From Paracoccaceae bacterium (lineage in GTDB: Bacteria > Pseudomonadota > Alphaproteobacteria > Rhodobacterales > Rhodobacteraceae): a stretch of DNA of 38,310 nucleotides. The notes under the pieces were generated by a model that was given only the letters and a program-made list of their open reading frames with translations, did not search any database and was not told where the DNA came from. The position numbers were made by a program, and so were the translations under genes. Location of the stretch: contig JADLCV010000178.1 of the NCBI GenBank assembly GCA_020846995.1, positions 1 through 38,310 on the forward strand. The letters are read 5' to 3'. Below are positions 15,735 through 22,947 of this stretch, one piece after another. Numbering within the stretch: position 1 is the first letter of the stretch; each line of letters starts with the position of its first letter.

Positions 15735-17189
15735 TCAGAGGATGGGTTCGTAGATCGACGCCGGCAGCTCGAAACCCCACTGCCGGAAGCGTTCGGAGAA
15801 GTGGCTGCGCACGCCGGTGGCATTGAAGCGGCCGATGATCTTGCCCGAGGGCTCGAGGCCGACGCGCTCGTAGCGGAAGACCTCCTGCATCGAGATGACC
15901 TCGCCCTCCATGCCCGTGATCTCGGTCACCGAGACCATGCGGCGGCTGCCGTCCTGGAGGCGGCTGGCCTGGACGATGAGGTTGACGGCCGAGGCGATCT
16001 GGGCCCGGACGGCCTTGATCGGCATCTCGATGCCGGCCATCGCGATCATGTTCTCGAGCCGGCTCACGGCGTCGCGGGCCGAGTTGGCGTGGATCGTCGT
16101 CATCGAGCCGTCGTGGCCGGTGTTCATCGCCTGGAGCATGTCGATGACCTCCTCGCCGCGGGTCTCGCCGACGATGATGCGGTCGGGGCGCATGCGGAGG
16201 GCGTTGCGGAGGCAGTCGCGCTGGGTCACCGCGCCCTTGCCCTCGACGTTCGGCGGCCGGCTCTCCATGCGCCCGACATGGACCTGCTGGAGCTGGAGCT
16301 CGGCCGTGTCCTCGATCGTCAGGATGCGCTCGGAGTTGTCGATGAACGAGGAGAGCGCGTTGAGCGTCGTCGTCTTGCCCGAGCCGGTGCCGCCCGAGAC
16401 GATGACGTTGAGCCGCGTCGCCACCGCCGCCTGGAGATAGGCCGCCATCTCCTCGGTGAAGGCGCCGAAGCGGATGAGGTCGTCGACCTTGAGCTTGTCC
16501 TTCTTGAACTTGCGGATCGACACGAGGCTGCCGTCGACGGCCACGGGAGGCACCATGGCGTTGAAGCGGCTGCCGTCGGCGAGGCGGGCGTCGACGTAGG
16601 GGTTCGATTCGTCCACCCTGCGGCCGACCGCCGAGACGATCTTGTCGATGATGCGCAGGAGGTGGCGCTCGTCCTTGAACGTGATGTCCGAGAGCGCGAG
16701 CTTGCCCGCCCGCTCGACGAAGATCTGGCGCGGGCCGTTGATGAGGATGTCGTTGACGGTCTCGTCCTTGAGCAGGGGCTCGATGGGGCCGAGGCCCATG
16801 ACCTCGTCGTAGAGCTCCTGGTTCAGCCCCTGGCGTTCCTCCTTGTTGAGGACGACGCTCATCTCCTCGAGCGCCTCGGAGGCGATGGCTGCGATCTCGG
16901 CCCGGAGCTCGGCCTCGGTCGCGTGCTCGAGGGCGGCGAGGTTGAGGTTCTCGAGCAGCCGCTTGTGGAGTTCGAGCCGGAGTTCGGCGAGCTTGTCCTT
17001 GCGCTTCTTCTCCTTGTCGGCGGCGACGGCCTGGGCGGGATGGACCGGCGCCGCCGGGGCCGCCCGCGGGCGGGTGACGGCGACGGGGGTCGCGGCGACG
17101 CGCGGGGCGGCCGCGGTCGCGGTCGCGGCGGCGACCGGGGCGGGCCGCGCCGGCTCGGGCCCGCCGGACTTGCGGAAACGGTTGAACAT
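15735..17189 (-). CDS. cpaF: Tad secretion ATPase CpaF/TadA
   Basis: A 484-residue hexameric VirB11/GspE-type ATPase that drives Flp pilus extension and probably retraction. An Ala/Pro-rich linker of about 55 residues precedes the conserved region. Walker A is GGTGSGKT at residues 266-273; the Asp box region is ILTIEDTAELQL, Walker B lies around RPDRIIVGETRGEEVIDML, and the His box is in TGHDGSMTTIHANSARDA. GGGAGGG just before ATG 17189 is a strong ribosome-binding site. It follows cpaE after 11 nt. Confidence 0.95.
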   Translation of the reverse strand: MFNRFRKSGGPEPARPAPVAAATATAAAPRVAATPVAVTRPRAAPAAPVHPAQAVAADKEKKRKDKLAELRLELHKRLLENLNLAALEHATEAELRAEIAAIASEALEEMSVVLNKEERQGLNQELYDEVMGLGPIEPLLKDETVNDILINGPRQIFVERAGKLALSDITFKDERHLLRIIDKIVSAVGRRVDESNPYVDARLADGSRFNAMVPPVAVDGSLVSIRKFKKDKLKVDDLIRFGAFTEEMAAYLQAAVATRLNVIVSGGTGSGKTTTLNALSSFIDNSERILTIEDTAELQLQQVHVGRMESRPPNVEGKGAVTQRDCLRNALRMRPDRIIVGETRGEEVIDMLQAMNTGHDGSMTTIHANSARDAVSRLENMIAMAGIEMPIKAVRAQIASAVNLIVQASRLQDGSRRMVSVTEITGMEGEVISMQEVFRYERVGLEPSGKIIGRFNATGVRSHFSERFRQWGFELPASIYEPIL

Positions 17190-17200
17190 GGTCCCTCCCG

Positions 17201-18472
17201 TCAGGCCTTGGCGGCCTCGACCGACCGGTTGAGGTCGTGCAGCGACTTGGCCAGCTTCTGGATCTCGCGCCGGAGCGGGTTCTTGGCCGCGGCAAGGGCG
17301 AGCGGGGTGCCGTGATCGTTGGCCTGGGTGACCTCGCGGGATCCGTCGGGCAGGTTCAGCTCGATGACGATGTCGAGGCTCTCGGCCAGCCGCTTGGCGC
17401 GCGCCTTGCCGGCGAGGTCGGTGAAGCGGGGGGCGCGGTTCAGGACGAAGCGCAGCTTCTGGTGCGGCAGTTCCTCGGCCTTCAGCGCCCGGAGCATGCG
17501 AAGCGCGTTCTGGGCCGAGCGCATGTCGAGTTCGAGGAGCGCGAAATAGACATGGGCGGCCTGGAGCACGGTCTCGGTCCAGGCGACGACGGTGCGCGGC
17601 ATGTCGATGACGACGTAGTCGAAGTTGGTCCGCGCGGTCTCGACAAGGCGGGCGACGTCGTCGGGGGCGACGAGGTCGAGGGGCAGCATGTCGGCGGGGG
17701 CGGTGAAGACCTGGAGCCTGTCGTTGTAGGTCTGCAGGGCCGCCATGAAGGCGTCGCGGTCCATCATCGCGGTGTCGGAGAGAAGCTCGTAGACCGCCTC
17801 GCGCCGGGGCTGGTCGAGGTAGGTCGAGACCGAGCCATACTGGAGGTCGAGGTCGATCAGGCAGACGCGCGGCGCCTCGGCCCCGGGCACGGTCGCGAGT
17901 TCCCAGGCGAGGTTGACGGCGAAGGTCGTGGCGCCGGCGCCGCCGGCGAGGGCGTGGACGGGCAGCACCACCCCGTCGCGGTCGCCCTTGGCGGCAAGAC
18001 GCGGGGCGGCGGCCTGGGTCGCGCCAGGGGCGGGTGCGGGCGGGGCCGCGACGGCGGCCAGGGGCGGCCGGCGGATGCGCTCGATCACCTCGTGGAGGGC
18101 GCGCTCGGGCAGGGGATAAGGCACGAAGTCGTCGGCGCCGAGCTTGAGGAGCTTGTGGAGCGCGATCGGGCTCACCTCCTCGGCGATGAGGATGACGCGG
18201 ACGCCGATGTCGCGGGCGGCGCGGATGATGTCGCCGATCGAGGCGAGTTCGGCCTCGTCCTCGCCGTCGACGGCGATGGCCACGAACTCGAGGGTCTTCG
18301 CCTCGTCCTGGCGCAGGAACACCGCCGCCTCCTGGAACGAGAGATCGCCCCAGGCCTCGCCGAGTTCCGCCTCCATGTCCTCGATCAGGAGATCGAAGTT
18401 CTGCACGTCGCGGGAGATCGTGCAGGCCCTCACGGGCGCCGGCTCGGGCTTCATCACTGCGACACTCGACAT
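17201..18472 (-). CDS. cpaE: Pilus localisation ATPase-like protein CpaE/TadZ
   Basis: A 423-residue protein with an atypical receiver domain (residues 20-135; GVRVILIAEEVSPIALHKLLKLGADDFVPYP) followed by a ParA/MinD-like domain. The deviant Walker A is reduced to LAGGAGATTFAVNLAW: the P-loop lysines are absent, as commonly seen in this family. VCLIDLDLQYGSVSTYLD and DYVVIDMPR supply the acidic motifs. CpaE/TadZ places the Tad apparatus, often at a cell pole. ATG 18472 has GAGG unusually close (2 nt), so a downstream start at MKPEPAPV is possible. A 268-nt gap with a strong hairpin separates it from the ompA-type gene. Confidence 0.9.
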   Translation of the reverse strand: MSSVAVMKPEPAPVRACTISRDVQNFDLLIEDMEAELGEAWGDLSFQEAAVFLRQDEAKTLEFVAIAVDGEDEAELASIGDIIRAARDIGVRVILIAEEVSPIALHKLLKLGADDFVPYPLPERALHEVIERIRRPPLAAVAAPPAPAPGATQAAAPRLAAKGDRDGVVLPVHALAGGAGATTFAVNLAWELATVPGAEAPRVCLIDLDLQYGSVSTYLDQPRREAVYELLSDTAMMDRDAFMAALQTYNDRLQVFTAPADMLPLDLVAPDDVARLVETARTNFDYVVIDMPRTVVAWTETVLQAAHVYFALLELDMRSAQNALRMLRALKAEELPHQKLRFVLNRAPRFTDLAGKARAKRLAESLDIVIELNLPDGSREVTQANDHGTPLALAAAKNPLRREIQKLAKSLHDLNRSVEAAKA

Positions 18473-18642
18473 GACCTCACGTCCACTTCTGGCATACCTG
18501 CAGGCGGATCGCACGACCGGGGGGCACCCGGCCCTCCGCATTCCTGGGGTCGCGGGCCCGCCCGGGGCCGCTGTTGAGAGCACGATTCGAAGCCGGAGCC
18601 AGGATCGCGCCTGGGGGTCACGCTCGGCGACAAGCTTGGCAA

Positions 18643-18653
18643 CATTGTGGCCC
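18643..18653 (-). promoter_or_regulatory. Tad-locus recurrent element, cpaE copy
   Basis: The plus strand reads CATTGTGGCCC (coding strand GGGCCACAATG), 170 nt before the cpaE start. A short palindrome GCAACTTGC lies nearby at 18672-18680; related GCAA-N2-TTGC palindromes occur before flp1 and cpaB. Confidence 0.4.
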
Positions 18654-18683
18654 GGAATCCGCAATTATCCGGCAACTTGCGAC

Positions 18684-18711
18684 GAAGCCCCGGACGTGGG
18701 CCCGGGGCTTC
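18684..18711 (-). terminator. Strong intra-operon hairpin between ompA-type gene and cpaE
   Basis: GAAGCCCCGG and CCGGGGCTTC form a perfect 10-bp stem with an 8-nt loop, 29 nt after the ompA-type stop codon. The minus-strand sequence after it (GTCGCAAGTTG) has no T run, so it is more likely an mRNA-processing or partial attenuation element than a full intrinsic terminator. Confidence 0.5.
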
Positions 18712-18740
18712 GGCAGGGATCGTCCGGGGACTGGCGGCGC

Positions 18741-19394
18741 CTAGGTCGGCGGCGTCGGCGGGTAGCCGCCGGCCGGCGGGTGGGGCGGCTGGGCGCTCCA
18801 GACGTATTCGCGCCAGACGACCTCGGCATAGCGGCCGTTGAGGACCATGGGGTGGCGCTGGACGAAGCCCGCGACCTCGGTCACGGCGCGGCGGTTGGCC
18901 TGCTCGGGAAGGGGCGTCGGCACGATCGGCTCGCGCTCGCCCATCGACACCAGCGCCTCGAGCCGCGACCGCTCGATCCCGCGCGAGGCGAGGTAGGAGA
19001 CGACCGCCTGGGCGCGGCGGCGGCCGAGGGCGTGGTTGTAGCCCTCGCTGCCCGTAAGGTCGGTGTGGCCGTAGACCGAGAAGCGGACCTCGGGGAACTG
19101 CCGGATCCAGTCGGCCTGGCGGTCGAGCGCGGCCCGCGCGGCGGCGTCGAGGACGGCCGAATCGAAGGCGAAGGTGACGACCGAGGGCGCCTCGTCGACG
19201 AAGCGGCGGGCCAGGTCGAGCACGAACGGCCGCTGCCCCGAGAGGACGAGGACGTTGTTCATCGTCGGGTTGCCGAAGCCGCCCTCGTCGACCTGCCAGC
19301 CGGCCTCGCGGGTCGCGCCCACGGGCCCGCAGGCGGCGAGCGCGGCGAGGCCCGCGAGGGCGGCGGCGCGGGATAGGCGCAGGCGCACGGTCAT
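18741..19394 (-). CDS. OmpA-family lipoprotein of the Tad locus
   Basis: A 217-residue lipoprotein with lipobox ALAAC (Cys near residue 22) and a C-terminal OmpA-like peptidoglycan-binding domain (VTFAFDSAVLDAAARAALDRQ ... FSVYGHTDLTGSEGYNHALGRRRAQAVVSYL). The C terminus is Pro/Gly-rich. It sits between cpaC and cpaE, where other Tad loci encode CpaD, and starts 12 nt after the cpaC stop. It probably anchors the secretin to peptidoglycan. CpaD homology beyond position is not visible, so I call it by its domain. Confidence 0.88.
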   Translation of the reverse strand: MTVRLRLSRAAALAGLAALAACGPVGATREAGWQVDEGGFGNPTMNNVLVLSGQRPFVLDLARRFVDEAPSVVTFAFDSAVLDAAARAALDRQADWIRQFPEVRFSVYGHTDLTGSEGYNHALGRRRAQAVVSYLASRGIERSRLEALVSMGEREPIVPTPLPEQANRRAVTEVAGFVQRHPMVLNGRYAEVVWREYVWSAQPPHPPAGGYPPTPPT

Positions 19395-19406
19395 GTCGGC
19401 CCTCCC

Positions 19407-20816
19407 TCAGTCCATCACATAGCCGTAGGGGCCGCCGAAGTCCTGGCGCGCGACCTCGCCCGCGGCGCCGGTCCCGGCGACCTGGCCGAAGAGGAAGAGG
19501 CCGCGCTCGGTCGGCGGGCGGACGCGGTCGGTGGGCAGCGCCAGCGCCTCGCCGCGGGTGGGCGTGACAAGGTGAGGGGTGACGATGATGACGAGCTCGC
19601 TCTGCTGGCGGTTGTAGTCGGCCGAGCGGAAGAGCGCCCCCAGCACCGGGATGTCGCCGAGCCACGGCACCTGGCCCGCGAGGTCGCGGAAATCGTCCTG
19701 GAGGAGGCCGGCGATGGCAAAGCTCTCGCCGTCGCGCATCTCGATCGTCGTCGAGGTCTCGCGCTTGCGGAAGGCGCTGATCGAGAAGCCCTGGTTCTGC
19801 ACCGTCACGGTCGGGTCGATGCCGCTGACGGCGGCGCGAAGGGCGAGGTTGATGACGTCGCCGTCGACGACCCGCGGCGTGAACACGAGCTCGACCCCGA
19901 AGGGCTTGTATTCGACGAAGATGCCGCCGTCGCGATCGACGACCGGGATGGGATACTCGCCGCCGGCGAGGAAGCGCGCCTCCTGCCCCGAGAGCGCGGC
20001 GAGGTTGGGCTCGGCCAGCGTGCGCACCATGCCGCGCGACTCGAGCGCCTCGAGGAGGACCGCGAACTCGAGCCCGCCGGCCGAGAAGCCGATCGCCAGC
20101 GCGCCCTCGCGCTCGTTGAGCGAGGTGATGCCGGTGCCGCCGAAGAGGCCGCCGATGTTGTCGCCCTGGGCGAGCGTGCCGGTGCCGCCGATGATGCCGA
20201 CGTCGTCGCCGAGGATCGAGCCGTTGACGGCGAGGCTCGAGGCGAGGCTCTTGCGGACCGACCGCTGCATCTCGGCGAAGCGGACCTTGAGCAGCACCTG
20301 CTGGGTGCCGCCCACGCTCATCAGGTTCGAGACCCGCTCGGGGGCGTAGCGGCGGGCAAGCTCGAGGGCGCGGTCCATCCGCGCCGTGCTCGAGACCGTG
20401 CCCGAGAGCACGATGCCGTCGTTGGCGGTGCGCACCTCGATCGGCTCGCCGGGCAGGATCTGCTGGAGCCGCTCCTTGAACTCGGCGATGTCGGGGGTGA
20501 CGTGGACCTCGACGTTGGTGATGAGCCGGCCGTCGGGGCCGAGCAGCGTCAGGGTCGTGCGCCCGGGCGTCTTGCCGAGCACGTAGATCGAGCGGTCCGA
20601 GAGCGTCGAGATGTCGGCGATGCCGGGGTTGGCGATCGAGAGCTCGGCGAAGGGCTGGTCGCTCTCGACGACCACGGCCCGGTTCATGGGCACGCTCAGC
20701 GGGCCCGTGGCGGCGCCCTGCATGACCCGCAACGTCTGTGCCCGGGCCGCCGGCGGGACGGCGAGGCACACCGCCAGCCCGGCCAGTCCGGCCACCATCA
20801 GCGCCTTCAGCCGCAT
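19407..20816 (-). CDS. cpaC: Tad outer-membrane secretin CpaC/RcpA
   Basis: A 469-residue secretin with a Sec signal peptide (cleavage near ARAQ, residue 27). The N-terminal pilus-assembly domain (NRAVVVESDQPFAELSIANPGIADISTLSDRSIYVLGKTPGRTTLTL) is followed by a BON-like segment (IEVRTANDGIVLSGTVSS) and the secretin core from about residue 160 to 420, ending DIPVLGALFRSADYNRQQSELVIIVTPHLV, a hallmark of the family. It forms the outer-membrane pore for the Flp pilus. ATG 20816 is chosen because it begins the signal peptide and has AGGGCAG upstream; a further in-frame ATG upstream would add 22 residues before it. Confidence 0.95.
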   Translation of the reverse strand: MRLKALMVAGLAGLAVCLAVPPAARAQTLRVMQGAATGPLSVPMNRAVVVESDQPFAELSIANPGIADISTLSDRSIYVLGKTPGRTTLTLLGPDGRLITNVEVHVTPDIAEFKERLQQILPGEPIEVRTANDGIVLSGTVSSTARMDRALELARRYAPERVSNLMSVGGTQQVLLKVRFAEMQRSVRKSLASSLAVNGSILGDDVGIIGGTGTLAQGDNIGGLFGGTGITSLNEREGALAIGFSAGGLEFAVLLEALESRGMVRTLAEPNLAALSGQEARFLAGGEYPIPVVDRDGGIFVEYKPFGVELVFTPRVVDGDVINLALRAAVSGIDPTVTVQNQGFSISAFRKRETSTTIEMRDGESFAIAGLLQDDFRDLAGQVPWLGDIPVLGALFRSADYNRQQSELVIIVTPHLVTPTRGEALALPTDRVRPPTERGLFLFGQVAGTGAAGEVARQDFGGPYGYVMD

Positions 20817-20886
20817 CTGCCCTGCCCTTGTCCTGCCCGATCCGGGTGCCCCTCTTGCCGGGGTCTTGCCCGATGGTTCCACCGCG

Positions 20887-20897
20887 GATTGTGCCGC
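20887..20897 (-). promoter_or_regulatory. Tad-locus recurrent element, cpaC copy (one mismatch)
   Basis: The plus strand reads GATTGTGCCGC (coding strand GCGGCACAATC), 71 nt before the cpaC start. It deviates by one base from the ATTGnGGC core seen in the other copies. The adjoining 20900-20945 is comparatively AT-rich and may hold an internal promoter for cpaC. Confidence 0.35.
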
Positions 20898-20949
20898 GAC
20901 CGCCGGAGAATTTCAATGTGCGATGACGTTCAATATCTTGTCAGGCGAT

Positions 20950-20995
20950 GCTCTTGTGGGGGAAGAGCAACACGGGGCACCGCTTGTGGTGCCCC
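20950..20995 (-). terminator. Pair of hairpins between cpaB and cpaC
   Basis: Two adjacent perfect inverted repeats lie in the 215-nt cpaB-cpaC gap: GGGGCACC/GGTGCCCC (20974-20995, 6-nt loop) and GCTCTT/AAGAGC (20950-20968, 7-nt loop). The first begins 37 nt after the cpaB stop. The minus strand between and after them reads GTGTTGCTCTT, with short T runs only. They may act as an attenuator or set differential expression of cpaB and cpaC. Confidence 0.5.
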
Positions 20996-21031
20996 GCGGG
21001 CCTCCCGCCAGATCGGGTGGCCGGCCCCCCG

Positions 21032-21874
21032 TCAGTTGGTGCAGGGGATCGGGATCTCGACCATGTCCGAGCCGCGGCGGGTGCGGATGGTGCAGACGCG
21101 CTCGGCCGGAGCCTCGACGACGCGCTCCTCCTCGAGGCCGAGCAGGCGGCGCATGTCGACCTCGACGGCCTCGGCGACGCTGTCGTCCTGGGCCCCGACG
21201 AGCGAGAGCGCGAGCCGCCCCGTGGCCTGGGCCTGGGCGAGGGCCGCGACCTGCTGCGGCGTCGCCTCGACGGTGACGGTGCGGGCGATCAGCGCGGGGT
21301 CGCCGCGGTCGGTGGACGAGGTCTGGTCGACGGCGACGAGGCGGACGCCGCTCTCGATCAGCTTGGTGATGCTGCCGGTGCCGTCGGCGGTGCCGGTCCA
21401 GTAGACGTCGACCCGGTCGCCCGGGCGGAGAAAGCCCGAGACGCCGCTCGAGACGTCGACCTTGATCGCAAAGGCGCGCATGCCGCGGGCGAGGCGGGCG
21501 CCGATGCCGGCATCCTCGCCCGGCTCGGTGATCTTGCTCGCCAGCACCGGCTCGTATTTCTCCATCGGCCGCAGGACGGTGCGGAAAGGGGCACCGGCGG
21601 GCGGGAAAAGCGCCTCCTTGCTCGTGAAGGCGCCGGCCGGCACGGCATCCTGCGGCCACGGGATGCTGCCGAAGTCGGCCGCCGTCACCTGCTCGCCATA
21701 CTGGAGGTCGCGGCCCACCACCCAGACCCTGACCGTCGGCACCGCCGCCGCCCGGGCGGCGCGCTCGGCCTCGAGTTCGGCCTGGGTCTGGCCGATGAAG
21801 GCCTGCGCCATGTAGACTGCGAAGCCCGCGAGCCCGACGCCGACCACCAGAACGAGTGCGAACACCATCCTCAT
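21032..21874 (-). CDS. cpaB: Flp pilus assembly protein CpaB/RcpC
   Basis: A 280-residue periplasmic protein anchored by one N-terminal membrane helix (MVFALVLVVGVGLAGFAVYMAQ). It has an SAF-type domain (VWVVGRDLQYGEQVTAADFGSIPWPQDAVPAGAF) and the RcpC/CpaB domain (RGMRAFAIKVDVSSGVSGFLRPGDRVDVYWTG). CpaB assists secretin assembly or pilus gating. The RNA-level context is a strong GGGAGGTGAGAG ribosome-binding site. It is separated from flp1 by 134 nt and from cpaC by 215 nt with two hairpins. The C-terminal 40 residues contain two Cys that could pair. Confidence 0.92.
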   Translation of the reverse strand: MRMVFALVLVVGVGLAGFAVYMAQAFIGQTQAELEAERAARAAAVPTVRVWVVGRDLQYGEQVTAADFGSIPWPQDAVPAGAFTSKEALFPPAGAPFRTVLRPMEKYEPVLASKITEPGEDAGIGARLARGMRAFAIKVDVSSGVSGFLRPGDRVDVYWTGTADGTGSITKLIESGVRLVAVDQTSSTDRGDPALIARTVTVEATPQQVAALAQAQATGRLALSLVGAQDDSVAEAVEVDMRRLLGLEEERVVEAPAERVCTIRTRRGSDMVEIPIPCTN

Positions 21875-21953
21875 CTCTCACCTCCCTGGCGCCCGGCAGG
21901 CGCCGGCGGGCGCGGCTGCGGCGGGCGTCGATGTCGGCGACTGGATGCCCCGG

Positions 21954-21972
21954 CAATGGGGCGCAAGTTTGC
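21954..21972 (-). promoter_or_regulatory. Tad-locus recurrent element, cpaB copy
   Basis: The plus strand reads CAATGGGGCGC (21954-21964), 79 nt before the cpaB start, and runs into the perfect-armed palindrome GCAAGTTTGC (21963-21972). Both features recur before flp1. Confidence 0.45.
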
Positions 21973-22008
21973 CGGAACCGCGGCGCCGCCACGGATTTCG
22001 GCGCGGCC

Positions 22009-22200
22009 CTATTCGCTCGCGAAGCCGACGGTGATGGCGCCGATGTAGCCGCCGGTGCTGGTCGATAGGTTCGAGGTGGCGTCGCCGATGAAGGTGACGA
22101 CCAGCACCCCGAGCCCGACCATGGCCGCGCAGAGGATGACCCAGTCGACCGTCACCGCGCCCGCGTCGTCGTTCAGGAAGCGTCCGACCCGTGTCAGCAT
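22009..22200 (-). CDS. flp: Flp-family type IVb pilin (copy 1)
   Basis: A 63-residue prepilin. A 14-residue leader (MLTRVGRFLNDDAG) ends in Gly, and the predicted mature chain starts AVTVDWVILCAAMVGLGVLVVTF, a single hydrophobic helix. The acidic residue at mature position 5 is Asp followed by Trp, instead of the classical Glu-Tyr of Flp pilins. The tail GGYIGAITVGFASE closely resembles that of copy 2. A strong GGAGGACGGAG precedes the ATG. It would be processed by the prepilin peptidase encoded at 11783-12274. The Cys in the helix is unusual and absent in copy 2. Confidence 0.92.
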   Translation of the reverse strand: MLTRVGRFLNDDAGAVTVDWVILCAAMVGLGVLVVTFIGDATSNLSTSTGGYIGAITVGFASE

Positions 22201-22258
22201 CTCCGTCCTCCGCGCTCTCCCCGCCCCCCGATGCCACCCGCGGCCGAGGAGGCCATGC

Positions 22259-22275
22259 GATTGCGGCAAAGTTGC
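22259..22275 (-). promoter_or_regulatory. Tad-locus recurrent element, flp1 copy
   Basis: The plus strand reads GATTGCGGCAA (22259-22269), 58 nt before the flp copy 1 start, overlapping the palindrome GCAAAGTTGC (22266-22275). Confidence 0.45.
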
Positions 22276-22345
22276 GGTGCCCCCGGGGCGGCAAGGGGCG
22301 CGGGCGGGCGCGGCCGCGACCGGGGGCGCCACCGCGGAACGGGAA

Positions 22346-22373
22346 GGGCCGCGCCCCCCTCGGGGCGCGGCCC
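22346..22373 (-). terminator. Terminator-like hairpin after the first flp gene
   Basis: GGGCCGCGCCCC and GGGGCGCGGCCC form a perfect 12-bp stem with a 4-nt loop, 23 nt after the stop of flp copy 2 (the first gene transcribed). The following minus-strand sequence is TTCCCGTTCC, a weak T tract. Partial termination here would give the abundant pilin mRNA and less of the downstream assembly genes. Confidence 0.6.
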
Positions 22374-22396
22374 TGCCGCAGGCAATCCGGTTGCGA

Positions 22397-22594
22397 TCAC
22401 TCGCCGCTGAAGCCGACCGTGGTGGCACCGATGGCGGACGAGATGTTGCCCGACAGGGTGGTGATGCCGCCGCCGACGGTCGTCATGACGACGATCCCGA
22501 GGCCGACGATCGCGGCGGTGAGCACGACCCAGTCGACCGTCACGGCGCCGGATTCGTCAGTGCGGAACTTCTTCACGAGGTTGAACAGCTTCAT
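22397..22594 (-). CDS. flp: Flp-family type IVb pilin (copy 2, first in locus)
   Basis: A 65-residue prepilin. The leader MKLFNLVKKFRTDESG is basic and ends in Gly; the mature chain starts AVTVDWVVLTAAIVGLGIVVMTT. As in copy 1, mature positions 5-6 are Asp-Trp. The C terminus is GATTVGFSGE. GGAGAG lies 5 nt before the ATG. As the first gene of the locus, followed by a strong hairpin, it is the better candidate for the major pilin; copy 1 may be minor or conditionally used. That division is inference. Confidence 0.93.
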   Translation of the reverse strand: MKLFNLVKKFRTDESGAVTVDWVVLTAAIVGLGIVVMTTVGGGITTLSGNISSAIGATTVGFSGE

Positions 22595-22947
22595 GGCTCT
22601 CTCCACAGGGTTGTCGCTCGATGTGCGCTGCCGCGGCGGCGTTCCTGGCTGGCTGGCCCTTGTCGGGGCCGTTCTCCGTCGCGGCATGGGCTGATATGGC
22701 CCCCGAATCGTGGCGGCATTGGGGCGGGTATCGTTCTTTTTCGGCCCGGCAAAGATTCCTGAACTCCGCGCTAACAGGCTGGTTTTACTAAATACGTTCC
22801 TGTGAGGCGGATCGGGTGGGGTGTCCTTCGGGGCGAATGTGGCATTCCCGCCACGCCCCGATTCGCAGGCTGGCCGGGCGGCCCCGTTTCTGCGAGACTG
22901 GCGGCGAGGACGGGATGAACCGTCCCTGACAGGCAGCGGGCAGCCGC
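22595..22947. promoter_or_regulatory. Divergent control region between flp and lytic transglycosylase
   Basis: This 353-nt gap between divergent genes holds no gene. The stretch 22727-22800 is clearly AT-richer than its surroundings and includes a small palindrome TTTACTAAA (22784-22792). The recurrent Tad element CATTGGGGCGG lies at 22717-22727, 122 nt before the flp start. I cannot place reliable -35/-10 boxes for either direction. Confidence 0.55.

Noticed and set aside
15228..17315. A long plus-strand frame opposite tadB and cpaF
   Set aside because: Antisense reading of conserved Tad genes, with Asp/Glu/Arg/Gly-rich translation and no recognisable domain.
22266..22290. Sigma-54 promoter before flp1 (GGCAC ... 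TTGC on the coding strand)
   Set aside because: The spacing between the GG and GC elements is two bases too long for a -24/-12 promoter, and the other Tad gaps do not show the pattern.
22770..22800. CtrA-type site before flp2 (TTAG ... TTAG)
   Set aside because: The half-sites are 13 nt apart instead of 7 and deviate from TTAA, so it is not supported.
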